Source: Geodermatophilus amargosae (GTDB taxonomy: Bacteria > Actinomycetota > Actinomycetes > Mycobacteriales > Geodermatophilaceae). From it: a stretch of DNA of 64,000 nucleotides. The notes under the pieces are model-generated. The model saw only the letters and a list, made by a program, of their open reading frames with translations, ran no database searches and was not told the DNA's origin. Below, piece by piece: positions 45,215 through 54,172 of the stretch. The translations under genes and the position numbers were made by a program. The stretch's first letter is position 1; every line of letters starts with the position of its first letter. The DNA is taken from contig NZ_FPBA01000001.1 in assembly GCF_900116515.1 (NCBI RefSeq), positions 186,001-250,000 of the forward strand. The letters run 5' to 3'.

Positions 45215-46261
45215 GTGCTGCGGGTGCTGACCGAGTCCCGAGAGCGCGCACGGGCCGCGCTGCCGCCCGAGGTGTGGGACTACTACGAGGCCGGTGCCGG
45301 CGACGAGGTCACGCTGGGCGGGGCCGAGGCGGCCTGGCGGGACTACCGGCTGCGCCCCCGTGTGCTGCGGGACGTGTCACGGGTCGACCTGGCCACCCGG
45401 CTCCTCGACACGGAGGCCGCCTCGCCGTTCGTCGTCGCGCCCATGGCGCTCCACACGCTGGCGCACCCCGACGGCGAGTGCGCGACCGTGCGCGGCGCCG
45501 CCGCCGCCGGGTGCCTGACCGTCGTTTCCACCCGTGCTTCGCGGACGCTCGAGGAGATCGGCGCCGCCGCGACCGGCCCGTGGTGGTTCCAGGCCTACCT
45601 GATGCGCGACCGCGCGCTGACCGAGGCCCTGGTCCGGCGGGCCGCCGCAGCCGGGGCGCGCGCGCTCGTGCTCACCGTCGACACCCCGTACGTCGGCCGG
45701 AAGGGCCGGGTGACAGGCGTCCGCATCGCCGTGCCCGACGACACCTACCTCGTCAACCTCGCACAGCACCTGGTGCCCGGCGCAGTCGCCCGCGAGGCGG
45801 CCGAGCAGGACCCCTCCATGACGCCGGACACCATCGCCCACCTCGCCGAGGTCTCCGGCCTGCCGGTCGTGGTGAAGGGCGTGCTCCGTGGCGACGAGGC
45901 GGCCCGCTGCGTCGAGGCCGGCGCGGCCGGCGTCGTCGTCTCCACCCACGGCGGGCGGCAGCTGGACCGGGTGGTGGCCAGCGCCCACGCTCTGCCGGAC
46001 GTGCTGGAGGGCGTGGGCGGCCGGGTGCCGGTCCTGGTCGACGGCGGGATCCGCAGCGGCACCGACGCCCTCGTGGCCCTGGCGCTCGGCGCCGACGCGG
46101 TCCTGGTCGGCCGGCCGGTCCTGTGGGCGTTGACCGCCGGTGGCGCAGAGGGCGTGCGCGAGGCGTTGCAGGCCCTCGCCGATGACCTGCAGCACGTCCT
46201 GGCCGTGGCGGGTGCCGCGCGACCGGCCGACCTCGACCGCAGCATGGTCACGGCCGGCTGA
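45215..46261 (+). CDS. FMN-dependent alpha-hydroxy-acid oxidase/dehydrogenase
   Basis: 348 residues from the GTG at 45215 with GGGAGG just upstream. The TIM-barrel family marks are present: VWDYYEAGAGDEVT near 20, PFVVAPMALH near 70, LVLTVDTPYVGRK near 152 and VVVKGVLRGDEAARC near 218. The catalytic His/Arg are in STHGGRQLDRV near 244 and the phosphate site in VDGGIRSGTD near 272. In typical members the sequence is SNHGGRQ; here Asn is replaced by Thr. Family substrates include lactate, glycolate and mandelate. I see no direct link to polysaccharide synthesis; it may be a bystander. Confidence 0.87.
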   Translation: MLRVLTESRERARAALPPEVWDYYEAGAGDEVTLGGAEAAWRDYRLRPRVLRDVSRVDLATRLLDTEAASPFVVAPMALHTLAHPDGECATVRGAAAAGCLTVVSTRASRTLEEIGAAATGPWWFQAYLMRDRALTEALVRRAAAAGARALVLTVDTPYVGRKGRVTGVRIAVPDDTYLVNLAQHLVPGAVAREAAEQDPSMTPDTIAHLAEVSGLPVVVKGVLRGDEAARCVEAGAAGVVVSTHGGRQLDRVVASAHALPDVLEGVGGRVPVLVDGGIRSGTDALVALALGADAVLVGRPVLWALTAGGAEGVREALQALADDLQHVLAVAGAARPADLDRSMVTAG

Positions 46262-46318
46262 GGGGACCCCCGCCGGCCGGGTCGCGTCGCGGCGGCTTGC
46301 GCAGGACGGCCGCAGCCG

Positions 46319-46324
46319 TACCAT
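46319..46324 (+). promoter_or_regulatory. candidate -10 box
   Basis: TACCAT, 54 bases before the GTG of the small Cys-rich gene at 46378. The -35 region is not recognisable. Confidence 0.3.
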
Positions 46325-46377
46325 CCTGTCCTGACCACGGCCGTCGCCGGCGCGGTGGACGTCGGAAGGGGCCTGCG

Positions 46378-46617
46378 GTGCACGCTCCGAGCGAGGAACC
46401 ACCGCCGACTCCGAGCGAAGCCGGTCCCGACGTCGGAGAGTCCGACCCGCGGCCGCACCTGCGCGCCGTCGAGCAGCCGCCGGCGCCCACGGGCCGGCCG
46501 TGTACCTGCGGGCACGGCCGGACGGCGCACGAGCACTATCGCCGGGGCCGGGACTGTGCGCTCTGCGACTGCCCCACATACCGCCGCCCACGGTGGTTCC
46601 GTCGCGGACACAGCTGA
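46378..46617 (+). CDS. small Cys/His-rich protein, copy 1
   Basis: 79 residues from the GTG at 46378, which has GGAAGGGG upstream. The first 45 residues are Pro/Glu-rich and probably disordered. The rest is a compact motif: CTCGHG, H-E-H-YRRG, DCALCDC, YRRPRW. Four cysteines and three histidines in 30 residues suggest one or two zinc sites. The same motif is in the product of the gene at 53816, so this is a small family within the locus. No function known to me. The absence of a signal peptide points to a cytoplasmic role, perhaps binding nucleic acid or a partner enzyme. Confidence 0.7.
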   Translation: MHAPSEEPPPTPSEAGPDVGESDPRPHLRAVEQPPAPTGRPCTCGHGRTAHEHYRRGRDCALCDCPTYRRPRWFRRGHS

Positions 46618-46838
46618 CCGGCGGCGCCTCCCGGGCTCCGATACCGGGCAGAGCCGCTGCTCTCGGGACCTGTCCCGACTACTCAGCGTCATACACGGCC
46701 GCGCGAGCGAGAAGTTCACGCGAGAGTTCGTGGACCGCGCACGTCCCGGCGTGGAAGGTCGCCGCGGGGTGTGCGTGCATCGGATGCGTCATGCCCCGCC
46801 ACGGTGCGACCGGCGTGCCGTGGCCGGAGGAGGGCAGC

Positions 46839-48230
46839 GTGCTGGGGAGCGGCGAACCCACGGGAGCGTTCGGCTCCGTCGTGGTGTCCGTCTCCCGTGA
46901 CGCTGACCAGCGCCTCCGCCGGATGCGCCTGCTCGCGCTGCTCGCGATCATGCTCGGCGCCTGGGTGGTCCTCGGGGTCCTGTCCGGCGCCGCCCGTGCC
47001 GACGAGGGAGCGCCCGCCGACCCGGCGACCGGCGGCTGGTCCATCCCGTGGGCGGGAGCCGGCGGCCCGGCCGGGCCGCCCTCACTGCCCGAGGCCGCGG
47101 CCCCGCCTGCTGCGGGCGTGCTGCCCCCACCGGCCGCGATCGTGGACCCGCCCCGTCCCGCCCAGCCGTCCGTGAGCATGCCGGCGGCACCGTCGGAACC
47201 GGCGGACGAGCCGGCGACGCCCTCCACGCAGCCGGTCCCCACTGCTCCTCCGGCCGACCCTGCTCCTCCGGCGGCCCCGGCCGCGGCCGCGGCCGACGGG
47301 GACGCCGGCACTTCGTCCGCGGGCACCGGCACTCCGTCCGCGGGCACCGGCACTCCGTCCGCGGGCACCGGCACTCCGTCCGCGGGCACCGGCACTCCGT
47401 CCGCGGGCACCGGGACCCCGTCCGCGGGCACCGGCACGGCCGTCACCGGTACGGGCACGCCGGCCACCGGGAGCGTGACCGCCGCCGCGCCCGCAGCCAC
47501 GACGACCGGCACCACCGCACCGGCGACGGCCGGCACCGCCGCCCCCGCCACCGCCCTCCCGGGCAACGCGGGCACCGCCGGGCAGGCCCCGGCCCCTTCC
47601 GTCACGGACACCACGCCCCCGGCCCCGACGGCCGCTCCCGGCGCCGACGCCGCCCTCGCGGCCGGGGAGGTGTCGAAGACCGCGGTCCCGGAGCCCGAGG
47701 TCAGCGCGACCGCGGACGTCGAGGCGTCCAGCACCCCGGAGGAGGCGGCACCGCAGGACGGCGCGTCCCCGAGCTGTGACGCCATGGCGCAGGCCCTGAC
47801 GGTCGCCGCCCACGCGCCCGGCGGCGACGACGGCCGTTCTGCCGCGACCGCGACCCGGACGAGCCCGCACGACGCTGCAGCAGAGGGGCGCCACCGTGCG
47901 GCCGCGACGGCCCCGGTCCTCGCGCTGGCCGCGCCCGCCACGGCCGCAGCACCCAGTCCTCCCGGCGGCGCTCCCTCCCCGCCGCCGCCCCCGCCCGTGC
48001 CGGCTCCGCTGCCGCCGCCGCTCCTGCCGGCCCCGACCGGCTCCTGCGCCGTCGGGGCTACCGGCAGCCAGGCCTCGGGCGGTGGTCAGCACGGTGGGTC
48101 CGTGCAGGACCCGGCCGTCCTCGGCGGCCAGATCCCGGCACCGTCGCCCTCGGCAGCCCGTCTCCCGCACGGCTCCGACGTCGACCCGGTCACCCACCGC
48201 GCCGACGCCCCCGGCTCCTCTCCCGACTGA
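46839..48230 (+). CDS. secreted or anchored Pro/Ala/Thr-rich low-complexity protein
   Basis: 463 residues from the GTG at 46839, chosen because GGAGGAGGG stands just upstream. A hydrophobic segment (LLALLAIMLGAWVVLGVLSGAARA, near 30-53) ends in an AxA signal-peptidase-like site. The remainder is almost entirely Pro, Ala, Thr, Ser and Gly, with six copies of the heptad SAGTGTP and a later poly-Pro stretch. Only three cysteines are found in the exported part. No sortase motif or enzyme domain was seen. It looks like a stalk or cell-wall spacer, probably glycosylated. The DPM-type glycosyltransferase gene follows after 196 bases. Confidence 0.7.
   Translation: MLGSGEPTGAFGSVVVSVSRDADQRLRRMRLLALLAIMLGAWVVLGVLSGAARADEGAPADPATGGWSIPWAGAGGPAGPPSLPEAAAPPAAGVLPPPAAIVDPPRPAQPSVSMPAAPSEPADEPATPSTQPVPTAPPADPAPPAAPAAAAADGDAGTSSAGTGTPSAGTGTPSAGTGTPSAGTGTPSAGTGTPSAGTGTAVTGTGTPATGSVTAAAPAATTTGTTAPATAGTAAPATALPGNAGTAGQAPAPSVTDTTPPAPTAAPGADAALAAGEVSKTAVPEPEVSATADVEASSTPEEAAPQDGASPSCDAMAQALTVAAHAPGGDDGRSAATATRTSPHDAAAEGRHRAAATAPVLALAAPATAAAPSPPGGAPSPPPPPPVPAPLPPPLLPAPTGSCAVGATGSQASGGGQHGGSVQDPAVLGGQIPAPSPSAARLPHGSDVDPVTHRADAPGSSPD
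47316..47441 (+). repeat. tandem 21-bp repeat, six units, in frame
   Basis: Unit TCCGCGGGCACCGGCACTCCG. Units 1-4 (47316-47399) are identical, unit 5 has two changes, and unit 6 ends in ACGGCC instead of ACTCCG. Each unit encodes SAGTGTP. Perfect identity at the DNA level points to recent expansion and likely copy-number variation. Confidence 0.9.
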
Positions 48231-48426
48231 GGCTGCCGCGGCGAGGTCGACCGACCCGCCGCTCCCGTGGTCGAGCCCCCGGCACCCCGCCGGCACCACA
48301 CCTCGGCCCACCTCCTCCGGAGCCCTCGCGCTCGGCCCACGCGGCACCCCTCGTGGCCCCCGGCGCCCCGGACGAGGCCGTGGCCGCAGTCCCCGGAGAC
48401 CAGTGCACCAGCACGAGAGCTGAGAC

Positions 48427-49308
48427 ATGACAGACACCCAGAGCTCCACGGACGTCCGCACCCCGGCGGAGGCCGTCGTCCACCACGTCCCCGTCCGCAC
48501 CGCGGCCCCGCGCGTGAGCGTCGTCGTCCCGACCTACAACGAGGCGCGGAACCTGCCGCACGTGTTCGCCCGTCTCCCCTCCGACCTGCACGAGGTGATC
48601 GTCGTCGACGGTCGCAGCGTCGACGACACGGTCGAGGTGGCGCGGGCGCTGCGTCCCGACGTCCGCATCGTCCAGCAGACGCGGCGGGGCAAGGGCAACG
48701 CGATGGCCTGCGGGTTCGCGGCCGTCACGGGCGACGTCGTCGTCATGCTCGACGCCGACGGCTCGGCCGACGGGCAGGAGATCGAGCGCTTCGTCGCCGC
48801 GCTCACCGCCGGGGCGGACTTCGCCAAGGGCACCCGCTTCGCCGGCGATGGCGGTAGCAGTGACATCACGACCCTGCGCGCCTGGGGCAACCGGTGGCTC
48901 AACCGGATCGCGAACGCCCTGTTCAGCACCCGTTACACCGACCTCTGCTACGGCTACAACGCGTTCTGGGCGCACTGCCTGCCGTCCCTCGACCTCGACC
49001 CCGGCGCGGAGTGCGGGGACGTCCAGCGGTGGGGCGACGGCTTCGAGATCGAGACCATCATCAACACCCGCATGGCGAAGGCCGGCATGCAGATCACCGA
49101 GGTGCCCAGTTTCGAGCACCCGCGCCTGCACGGGACGAGCAACCTCGACACCTGGCGGGACGGCCTCCGCGTCCTGCGGGCGCTCGTCGTCGAGCGGTGC
49201 AACGGGCGAGGGCGCGCCGTCCTGGCCGACGTCGGGCGGCTGTTCCCCCGGCAGAGCGAGACCCTCGGAGTGGACGGCGCGGATCGGGACGCCAGCCGCA
49301 CGGCATGA
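48427..49308 (+). CDS. glycosyltransferase family 2, DPM/undecaprenyl-sugar synthase-like
   Basis: 293 residues. The GT-A core opens VSVVVPTYNEARNLPHVFA near 30. VIVVDGRSVDDTVEVA and the DXD site VMLDADGSADG near 112 follow. The acceptor part contains KGTRFAGDGGSSDITTLR and YTDLCYGYNAFW, typical of dolichyl-phosphate-mannose-synthase relatives without the C-terminal membrane domain. Such enzymes load a single sugar onto a polyprenyl phosphate for use outside the membrane. It is a close paralogue of the gene at 57031 and keeps the same distinctive strings (RSVDDTV, GGSSDIT). Confidence 0.88.
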   Translation: MTDTQSSTDVRTPAEAVVHHVPVRTAAPRVSVVVPTYNEARNLPHVFARLPSDLHEVIVVDGRSVDDTVEVARALRPDVRIVQQTRRGKGNAMACGFAAVTGDVVVMLDADGSADGQEIERFVAALTAGADFAKGTRFAGDGGSSDITTLRAWGNRWLNRIANALFSTRYTDLCYGYNAFWAHCLPSLDLDPGAECGDVQRWGDGFEIETIINTRMAKAGMQITEVPSFEHPRLHGTSNLDTWRDGLRVLRALVVERCNGRGRAVLADVGRLFPRQSETLGVDGADRDASRTA

Positions 49309-49483
49309 GGAGACCCTGGAGCGCAGCCGACGGAGACCCGTGACCAGACTCATACCCGTTGCGGGGACGACGGCGGGGACGACGGCGTTGTCCCATGTCA
49401 ATGGCGGACCTCGTGGCTGCACGAACGCACATCGACATGGGAGCGACGATCTTGGCGCCACAGGCGACGACTGAGGAGCCAGC

Positions 49484-50434
49484 GTGCAGCCCGTGCGCGG
49501 GCAGACGCCCCTCCTCCCGATGCGTCGATGCGACGGGACGGTCCTGGTAGTGCTCGCCGAGGACCAGGTGCTCCACGAGTCCACATCCCCGCCGCGGTCC
49601 CCACGCCGGCGTCGATGGCTCCTGCCGGTCACGCTGGTGGTGCTACTGGTGGCGGTCCTCGCCACGTTGCGGCTCGGACGGGACAGCGGGGACGAGCCCG
49701 CTGGGGACGACTCGGCAGGTCGAGGCGACTCGGTCGGTCAGGACGACTCGGCAGGTCAGGACGACCCACTGTGGCGGACGGTCCTCCGAGAGGACTTCAC
49801 CGAGGACGTCCCGGTGGGGGCCTTCCCCAGTCCGACCTACAGCGAGCGCTGGAGCGTCTATCCCGACGGCTGGCGCGACACCAGTGGTGTGGGTACCTAC
49901 GCCCCGAGTCGCGTCCTGTCCGTGGAGGACGGCGCTCTCGTCTTCGACATGCACGCCGAGGCAGGCGAGTACCTCGGTGCGGCGCTCACCGCGGAGGAGA
50001 CGTACGGCCAGCAGTTCGGGCGCTTCTCCGTCCGTTGGCGGGCGGACCCGGTGCCGGGCTACGGCCTGGCCTTCCTGCTGTGGCCGGACTCGGAACAGTG
50101 GCCCGCAGACGGGGAGATCGACTTCCCCGAGGGTTGGCTGGACGGCAGCATCACCGCCACCGCTCACCATGCGAACCCGGAGGGCGGCAAGGAGCAGTTC
50201 GACACCGGTGTGTCGATGACCGACTGGCGTTTGACGACGGTCGAGTGGACCCCCACCGCCGTCAGGTTCTACCTGGACGGACGGCTCGTCGGCACCTCGA
50301 CCACCGACGTGCCGCAGGATCCCATGCACTGGGTCATGCAGGCCGGCACCAACGGGTCGGGCACCCCGCCGCCGGATGACGCCCGAGGCCGCATCCAGAT
50401 CGACTGGCTCCAAGTGGACGCCTACGGTGGTTGA
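49484..50434 (+). CDS. secreted glycoside hydrolase family 16-like protein, second copy
   Basis: 316 residues from the GTG at 49484 (GAGGAG upstream). One membrane or signal helix (WLLPVTLVVLLVAVLATLRLG, near 46-65) is followed by a short Asp/Ser/Gly repeat (GQDDSAGQDD) and the jelly-roll domain from about 105. The active site is DGEIDFPEG near 205, a full ExDxxE. The concanavalin strand is WTPTAVRFYLDGRLVG near 267. It lacks the long linker of the copy at 42782. The helix has no clear cleavage site, so the enzyme may stay membrane-anchored. Likely a glycan-trimming or release enzyme. Confidence 0.87.
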   Translation: MQPVRGQTPLLPMRRCDGTVLVVLAEDQVLHESTSPPRSPRRRRWLLPVTLVVLLVAVLATLRLGRDSGDEPAGDDSAGRGDSVGQDDSAGQDDPLWRTVLREDFTEDVPVGAFPSPTYSERWSVYPDGWRDTSGVGTYAPSRVLSVEDGALVFDMHAEAGEYLGAALTAEETYGQQFGRFSVRWRADPVPGYGLAFLLWPDSEQWPADGEIDFPEGWLDGSITATAHHANPEGGKEQFDTGVSMTDWRLTTVEWTPTAVRFYLDGRLVGTSTTDVPQDPMHWVMQAGTNGSGTPPPDDARGRIQIDWLQVDAYGG

Positions 50435-50627
50435 GCCACGTCCACCCTTCGAGTGGCGTCTTTCCCCCATCGCCGTCGGTCGAGTGGAATGAGCGACGAG
50501 ACGCACCGCGACGCTGCACGCCGTGGGTCTGCCATCTCGGCCACGTGCTGACGCGTGGCCGGTCGGGGTCCGGTGTCCGAGCCGGGACCCGACCAGAGGC
50601 AGGCGCGGTGGAGAGAGGGACCGACCC

Positions 50628-52835
50628 GTGACCAGACCGCAGGTACCGACCGCACCGGACGAGCGCGCTGATCCGCAGCGCTCCGTGGCTGCTCCAGTCG
50701 CCGCCGTGCCCGCCACGAGGGTCGGCCGGCTGCGCCGGTGGTATCGCCGTGCGCCCATCGTCTCCACCGAGCCCGCGGCCGGCACGGGTACCCGCGTGGC
50801 TCTCTCGGTAGTGGCACTGACCGGCCTCCTCCTGATGGCCGTCGCCGCCCTGGCGGACTCGGACGTCGCGGCCGCCGTCGGTGCCACGATCGTCTTCGTC
50901 GTCGGCCTCGGAGCGGCCCCGGCGCTGACCTCCCGTTCCGCTCCGGCGGCGACCCTCGTCGTCAGCGCCATGGCGACGAGCCTGTCGGTGTCGGTCCTCG
51001 TGGGACTGGCGATGGCGTGGACCGGGACGTGGGCACCCGTCCCGGCCTTCTCCATCGCGGCCGGCGTGAGCGGCGCATGGCTCGTCGTCCACCTCGTGCT
51101 CGACGTCCGTCGGTTGCGACGGCACGGCCACGGGTGGGCTCTCCGCCCGGACCGGACCCAGTGGATCTCGGGGGCCCTCGTCGTCGCCGGGGTGGCCGCC
51201 ACGGTCGCAGACGCCTGGGCGCACCGCGGAGCGGTGCCACCTCCCGGCGGCCTGCTGGTCGTGGTGGGGCCTGTCTGGTACGTGGGACTGGCGGCCATCC
51301 TCGCCGCAGCGCTGCTCGCCTCCCTCCGAGGCCGGAGCCCCGGGCTGGCGATCCTGGCGCTCCCGCTACCGGTCGTCGTCGGACAGGCCGTCGTCTACGG
51401 GGTTCCGACCGTCATGTCCGCTGCCCGGCACGTCGGCGTCGTCGAGTACGTGCGGACGGGCCTCCCGCTGCTCCCGGGCACCGACATCTACCAGGCGTGG
51501 ACGGGTCTCTTCTCCGGGGCCGCGTGGTTCAGCGACGTCGCCCGGGTGGACGACCCGCTCACCACCGTCGCCAACTGGTGGGCGGTCGTCCTCACGGTCG
51601 CCACGACGCTGGCCGTCCGGGCCGTGGCCGGTGGTCTGCTGGTGTCGCGGCAGCGCGCCTGGTGGGCAGCCGCGGCATTCGTCCTGGCGAACACGCTCAA
51701 CGTCACCTACTTCTCCCCACAGTCGTTTGGCTTCTTCCTCGCGCTGGCCGTCCTCGCTCTCGTCCTGCGTCTCTCGGCGCTCCCGCGCCGGAGCTGCCTG
51801 GGTCACGCACTGCTGGTCCTGGTGCTCGCCTGCGCTCTTGCGGTGTCGCACCAGATCTCGCCGTACCTGCTGGGCGTCACCCTGGTCGTGTTGGCCGCCT
51901 CTCGCCTGGTCCGACCGTGGTGGCCCGTCCCGGCGGTGCTCGTGCCCGCTCTGGCGTGGGCTCTCGTCAACCTCGACCAGGTCCTCGCCTACGTCTCGCC
52001 GTCCGCCGTCGGCAACCTGGTGGACAACATCCGTCCACCGTCGTTGTCCTACAACAGTTACGAGCAGGCCCTGGCCACCCGTCTGACCTTCGGCCTGCCG
52101 GCGCTGGTCCTGGTCGTCGTGGGTCTGCTCGCCGTGCTGTCCTGGTGGCAGCACCGGGATCGGCGGTCCACCACGCTCATGGTGCTGGCCGCGAGTCCCG
52201 TCACGATGGCCGTCGCCTCGGACTACGGCCAGGAGACGATCTTCCGCGTCGTCCTGTTCGCGCTGCCGTGGCTGTGCATCGCGGCCGCGTTGGTGCGCAT
52301 GCCCGTCCGGCTCCACGGCGTCGCTCTCGTCAGCGGGGTGGTCGTCCTCGTGGCAGTGAACGCCTACGGCCTGACCGGGATGGACTGGGCCCGGATCATG
52401 CGGCTCGACGAGGCGCGGCAACTGCAGGCCGTCGAGCGAGCTGCGGAGCCCGGCTCCGTGGTCTACCTCCTCGGCACCGGCGCGGCCTCACCGACCAGGA
52501 CCACCGCGGACTACGTCGACGTCGACTGGGGCGTGGCCGACTACTACTCGCCCGAGGCCGTACTCGTGCCCGCACCTCGATCGGATGCCACGGCGGCCGC
52601 GCTCGTAGCCCGGCTCAGCGCCGACCTGCGGGAACAGTGCACCATCGACTGCTATCTGGTGGTGTCCGACTCCGCTGCGGCCTACAGCGACCGGTACGGC
52701 ACCCAGCACCTGCCCGACTACGAGCGCTATGCCCGGGCCTTCGCCGGGTCCACGGACTGGGAGCCCGTGTCCTCCGGGCCCACGGCGACGGTCTACCGGC
52801 TGGTCCTCGATCCCTCGACGGATGCCGGCGGGTGA
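50628..52835 (+). CDS. large polytopic membrane protein, GT-C or polymerase-like
   Basis: 735 residues from the GTG at 50628, with GAGAGAGGG eight bases upstream. About 13-14 hydrophobic helices fill residues 50-600; a soluble domain of about 130 residues ends the chain (VVYLLGTGAASPTRT, YSPEAVLVPAPRSD and a CTIDCYLVV pair of cysteines). The central loop between helices contains LPGTDIYQAWTGLFSGAAWFSDV. This topology fits membrane glycosyltransferases of the GT-C fold or large Wzy polymerases; I see no diagnostic DxD in the first loop. It is coupled by a four-base overlap to the GT14-like gene, so the two probably act on one glycan. Confidence 0.65.
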   Translation: MTRPQVPTAPDERADPQRSVAAPVAAVPATRVGRLRRWYRRAPIVSTEPAAGTGTRVALSVVALTGLLLMAVAALADSDVAAAVGATIVFVVGLGAAPALTSRSAPAATLVVSAMATSLSVSVLVGLAMAWTGTWAPVPAFSIAAGVSGAWLVVHLVLDVRRLRRHGHGWALRPDRTQWISGALVVAGVAATVADAWAHRGAVPPPGGLLVVVGPVWYVGLAAILAAALLASLRGRSPGLAILALPLPVVVGQAVVYGVPTVMSAARHVGVVEYVRTGLPLLPGTDIYQAWTGLFSGAAWFSDVARVDDPLTTVANWWAVVLTVATTLAVRAVAGGLLVSRQRAWWAAAAFVLANTLNVTYFSPQSFGFFLALAVLALVLRLSALPRRSCLGHALLVLVLACALAVSHQISPYLLGVTLVVLAASRLVRPWWPVPAVLVPALAWALVNLDQVLAYVSPSAVGNLVDNIRPPSLSYNSYEQALATRLTFGLPALVLVVVGLLAVLSWWQHRDRRSTTLMVLAASPVTMAVASDYGQETIFRVVLFALPWLCIAAALVRMPVRLHGVALVSGVVVLVAVNAYGLTGMDWARIMRLDEARQLQAVERAAEPGSVVYLLGTGAASPTRTTADYVDVDWGVADYYSPEAVLVPAPRSDATAAALVARLSADLREQCTIDCYLVVSDSAAAYSDRYGTQHLPDYERYARAFAGSTDWEPVSSGPTATVYRLVLDPSTDAGG

Positions 52836-53713
52836 GCGTCGTGCCCGCCGCCCCCGAGCCGGGGCTGGCCTGTGTGGTCCTGGCCCACACCGCACCGGAC
52901 CAGGTCCGTCGGCTGGTGACAGCACTGGACCCCTTTCCGGTGTTCCTCCACTGCGACGTCCGGACCCCGCGTGAGGCCTTCCGTCGGATGACGGAGGACC
53001 TGCCGGCGCGGGTGACGGTGATGCCGCGGCGGCGCACCGGGTGGGGCGGCTGGGAGATGGTCGCGGCCGAGCTGGACGGATACCGGGCGGCCCTCGAGAC
53101 GACCGCGTCCCACGTCGCCGTCCTCACCGGAACGGACTATCCGCTCATGTCGTCGAGGGCCATCACCGAGTACCTGGCCACCGTGCCGGGCCGGTCGGTC
53201 ACCGCGTCCCAGCCCCTGCCGCTCCCGCAGTGGGGCCACGGTGGAGGCTTCTGGCGGCTGCGCTTCCGCTTCCGCGCCTGGCGTCAGCACATGCTCGTGC
53301 TGCCGGTACCCCGGAGGGTCCCGCGTGGAGTCGTCATCGCGGGTGGCTCGCAGCTGAAGCTGCTCGCACGGGAGGACGTCGCCGCGGTCATCCGGACAGT
53401 GGATGCCAGGCCGGACCTGGTCCGGTTCTGGCGATCCACGTGGATCCCGGACGAGACGTTCGTCTACTCGGTGCTGCACACGCCCGAGTTCGCGCCCCAC
53501 TTCCTCGAGCGTCGGGTGATGGGGAGCGCCTGGTACATCAAGTGGGACGGTGCGCCTCGGAAGAGCCCTCCATGGCTCACCTCGGCCGACCTGCCCGAAC
53601 TGGCGCGCCATCGGGACGGCGCAGTCCCGACCATCTTCGCCCGCAAGTTCTCCTCGGCGGCGGACCCTCTCGTCCTCGACGAGGTCGAACGCTTGGCCCG
53701 TGACCGGCCCTGA
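52832..53713 (+). CDS. GT14-like (core-2/I-branching type) glycosyltransferase
   Basis: 293 residues from a GTG overlapping the previous stop (GTGA). The family pattern is visible: an N-terminal VVLAHTAPDQVRRLVTAL, then VFLHCDVR near 39, the GWGGWEMVAAELDGY segment near 70 and the LTGTDYPLMS motif near 99. A late WIPDETFVYSVLH carries the catalytic Asp-Glu near 208. Bacterial members of this family add beta-linked sugars in capsule and LPS synthesis. It is the only enzyme of this fold in the window. The acceptor is unknown, though the coupled membrane protein may present it. Confidence 0.8.
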   Translation: MSVVPAAPEPGLACVVLAHTAPDQVRRLVTALDPFPVFLHCDVRTPREAFRRMTEDLPARVTVMPRRRTGWGGWEMVAAELDGYRAALETTASHVAVLTGTDYPLMSSRAITEYLATVPGRSVTASQPLPLPQWGHGGGFWRLRFRFRAWRQHMLVLPVPRRVPRGVVIAGGSQLKLLAREDVAAVIRTVDARPDLVRFWRSTWIPDETFVYSVLHTPEFAPHFLERRVMGSAWYIKWDGAPRKSPPWLTSADLPELARHRDGAVPTIFARKFSSAADPLVLDEVERLARDRP

Positions 53714-53815
53714 CCACCGCAACACGATGCGGCGGCTGCCGACCTCGCAACCTGTTGTGAGGTTACAGTCACCTAGCGTCAATAGCGGAGAGCAGGGGCC
53801 CCAGGTCCCGGGAAG

Positions 53816-54058
53816 ATGAGTGGACCCATGGCTGAGCCCGTCGTGACATCCCAGGAGCACCTCCGGTACCGGCCCAGGCGTCACCTTCGTCCCGCGGTCG
53901 TCTCACAGGCGACGCCCCAGGTCCCTCTCTGCTCGACGTGTGACCACGGGAAGCAGGCCCATGCGCACTACCGCCGCGGGACGGACTGCGCGCTCTGTCC
54001 CTGTGCTCGCTATCGCCGCCCGGCGCTGCTGGGCCGGCTGCTGCGCCTGGCCCCCTGA
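53816..54058 (+). CDS. small Cys/His-rich protein, copy 2
   Basis: 80 residues. After a 40-residue variable N-terminus comes CSTCDHG, H-A-HYRRG, DCALCPC, YRRPALL. The pattern CxxCxHGxxxHxHYRRGxDCALCxCxxYRRP is shared with the product of the gene at 46378, with one residue difference in the first Cys spacing (CTCG versus CSTC). The segments before the motif are unrelated, so only the metal-site module is conserved. The 102-base gap upstream is the least GC-rich stretch nearby and contains TAGCGT near 53774 as a possible -10. Confidence 0.68.
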   Translation: MSGPMAEPVVTSQEHLRYRPRRHLRPAVVSQATPQVPLCSTCDHGKQAHAHYRRGTDCALCPCARYRRPALLGRLLRLAP

Positions 54059-54172
54059 CGGCTCGCCGATCACCGTGACGGGGGACGGCGGCACGTGGCC
54101 GCTCCCGGGCCGGGGTAGCGTCCGACGACCCCGCCGCCTGGATCGGGGCCGGTTCGAGATGCAGGAGGTGCC

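Noticed and set aside
47316..47441. CRISPR-like or regulatory tandem repeat
   Set aside because: There are no spacers. The units are contiguous, 21 bases long and in frame with the coding sequence, so they encode a heptapeptide repeat.
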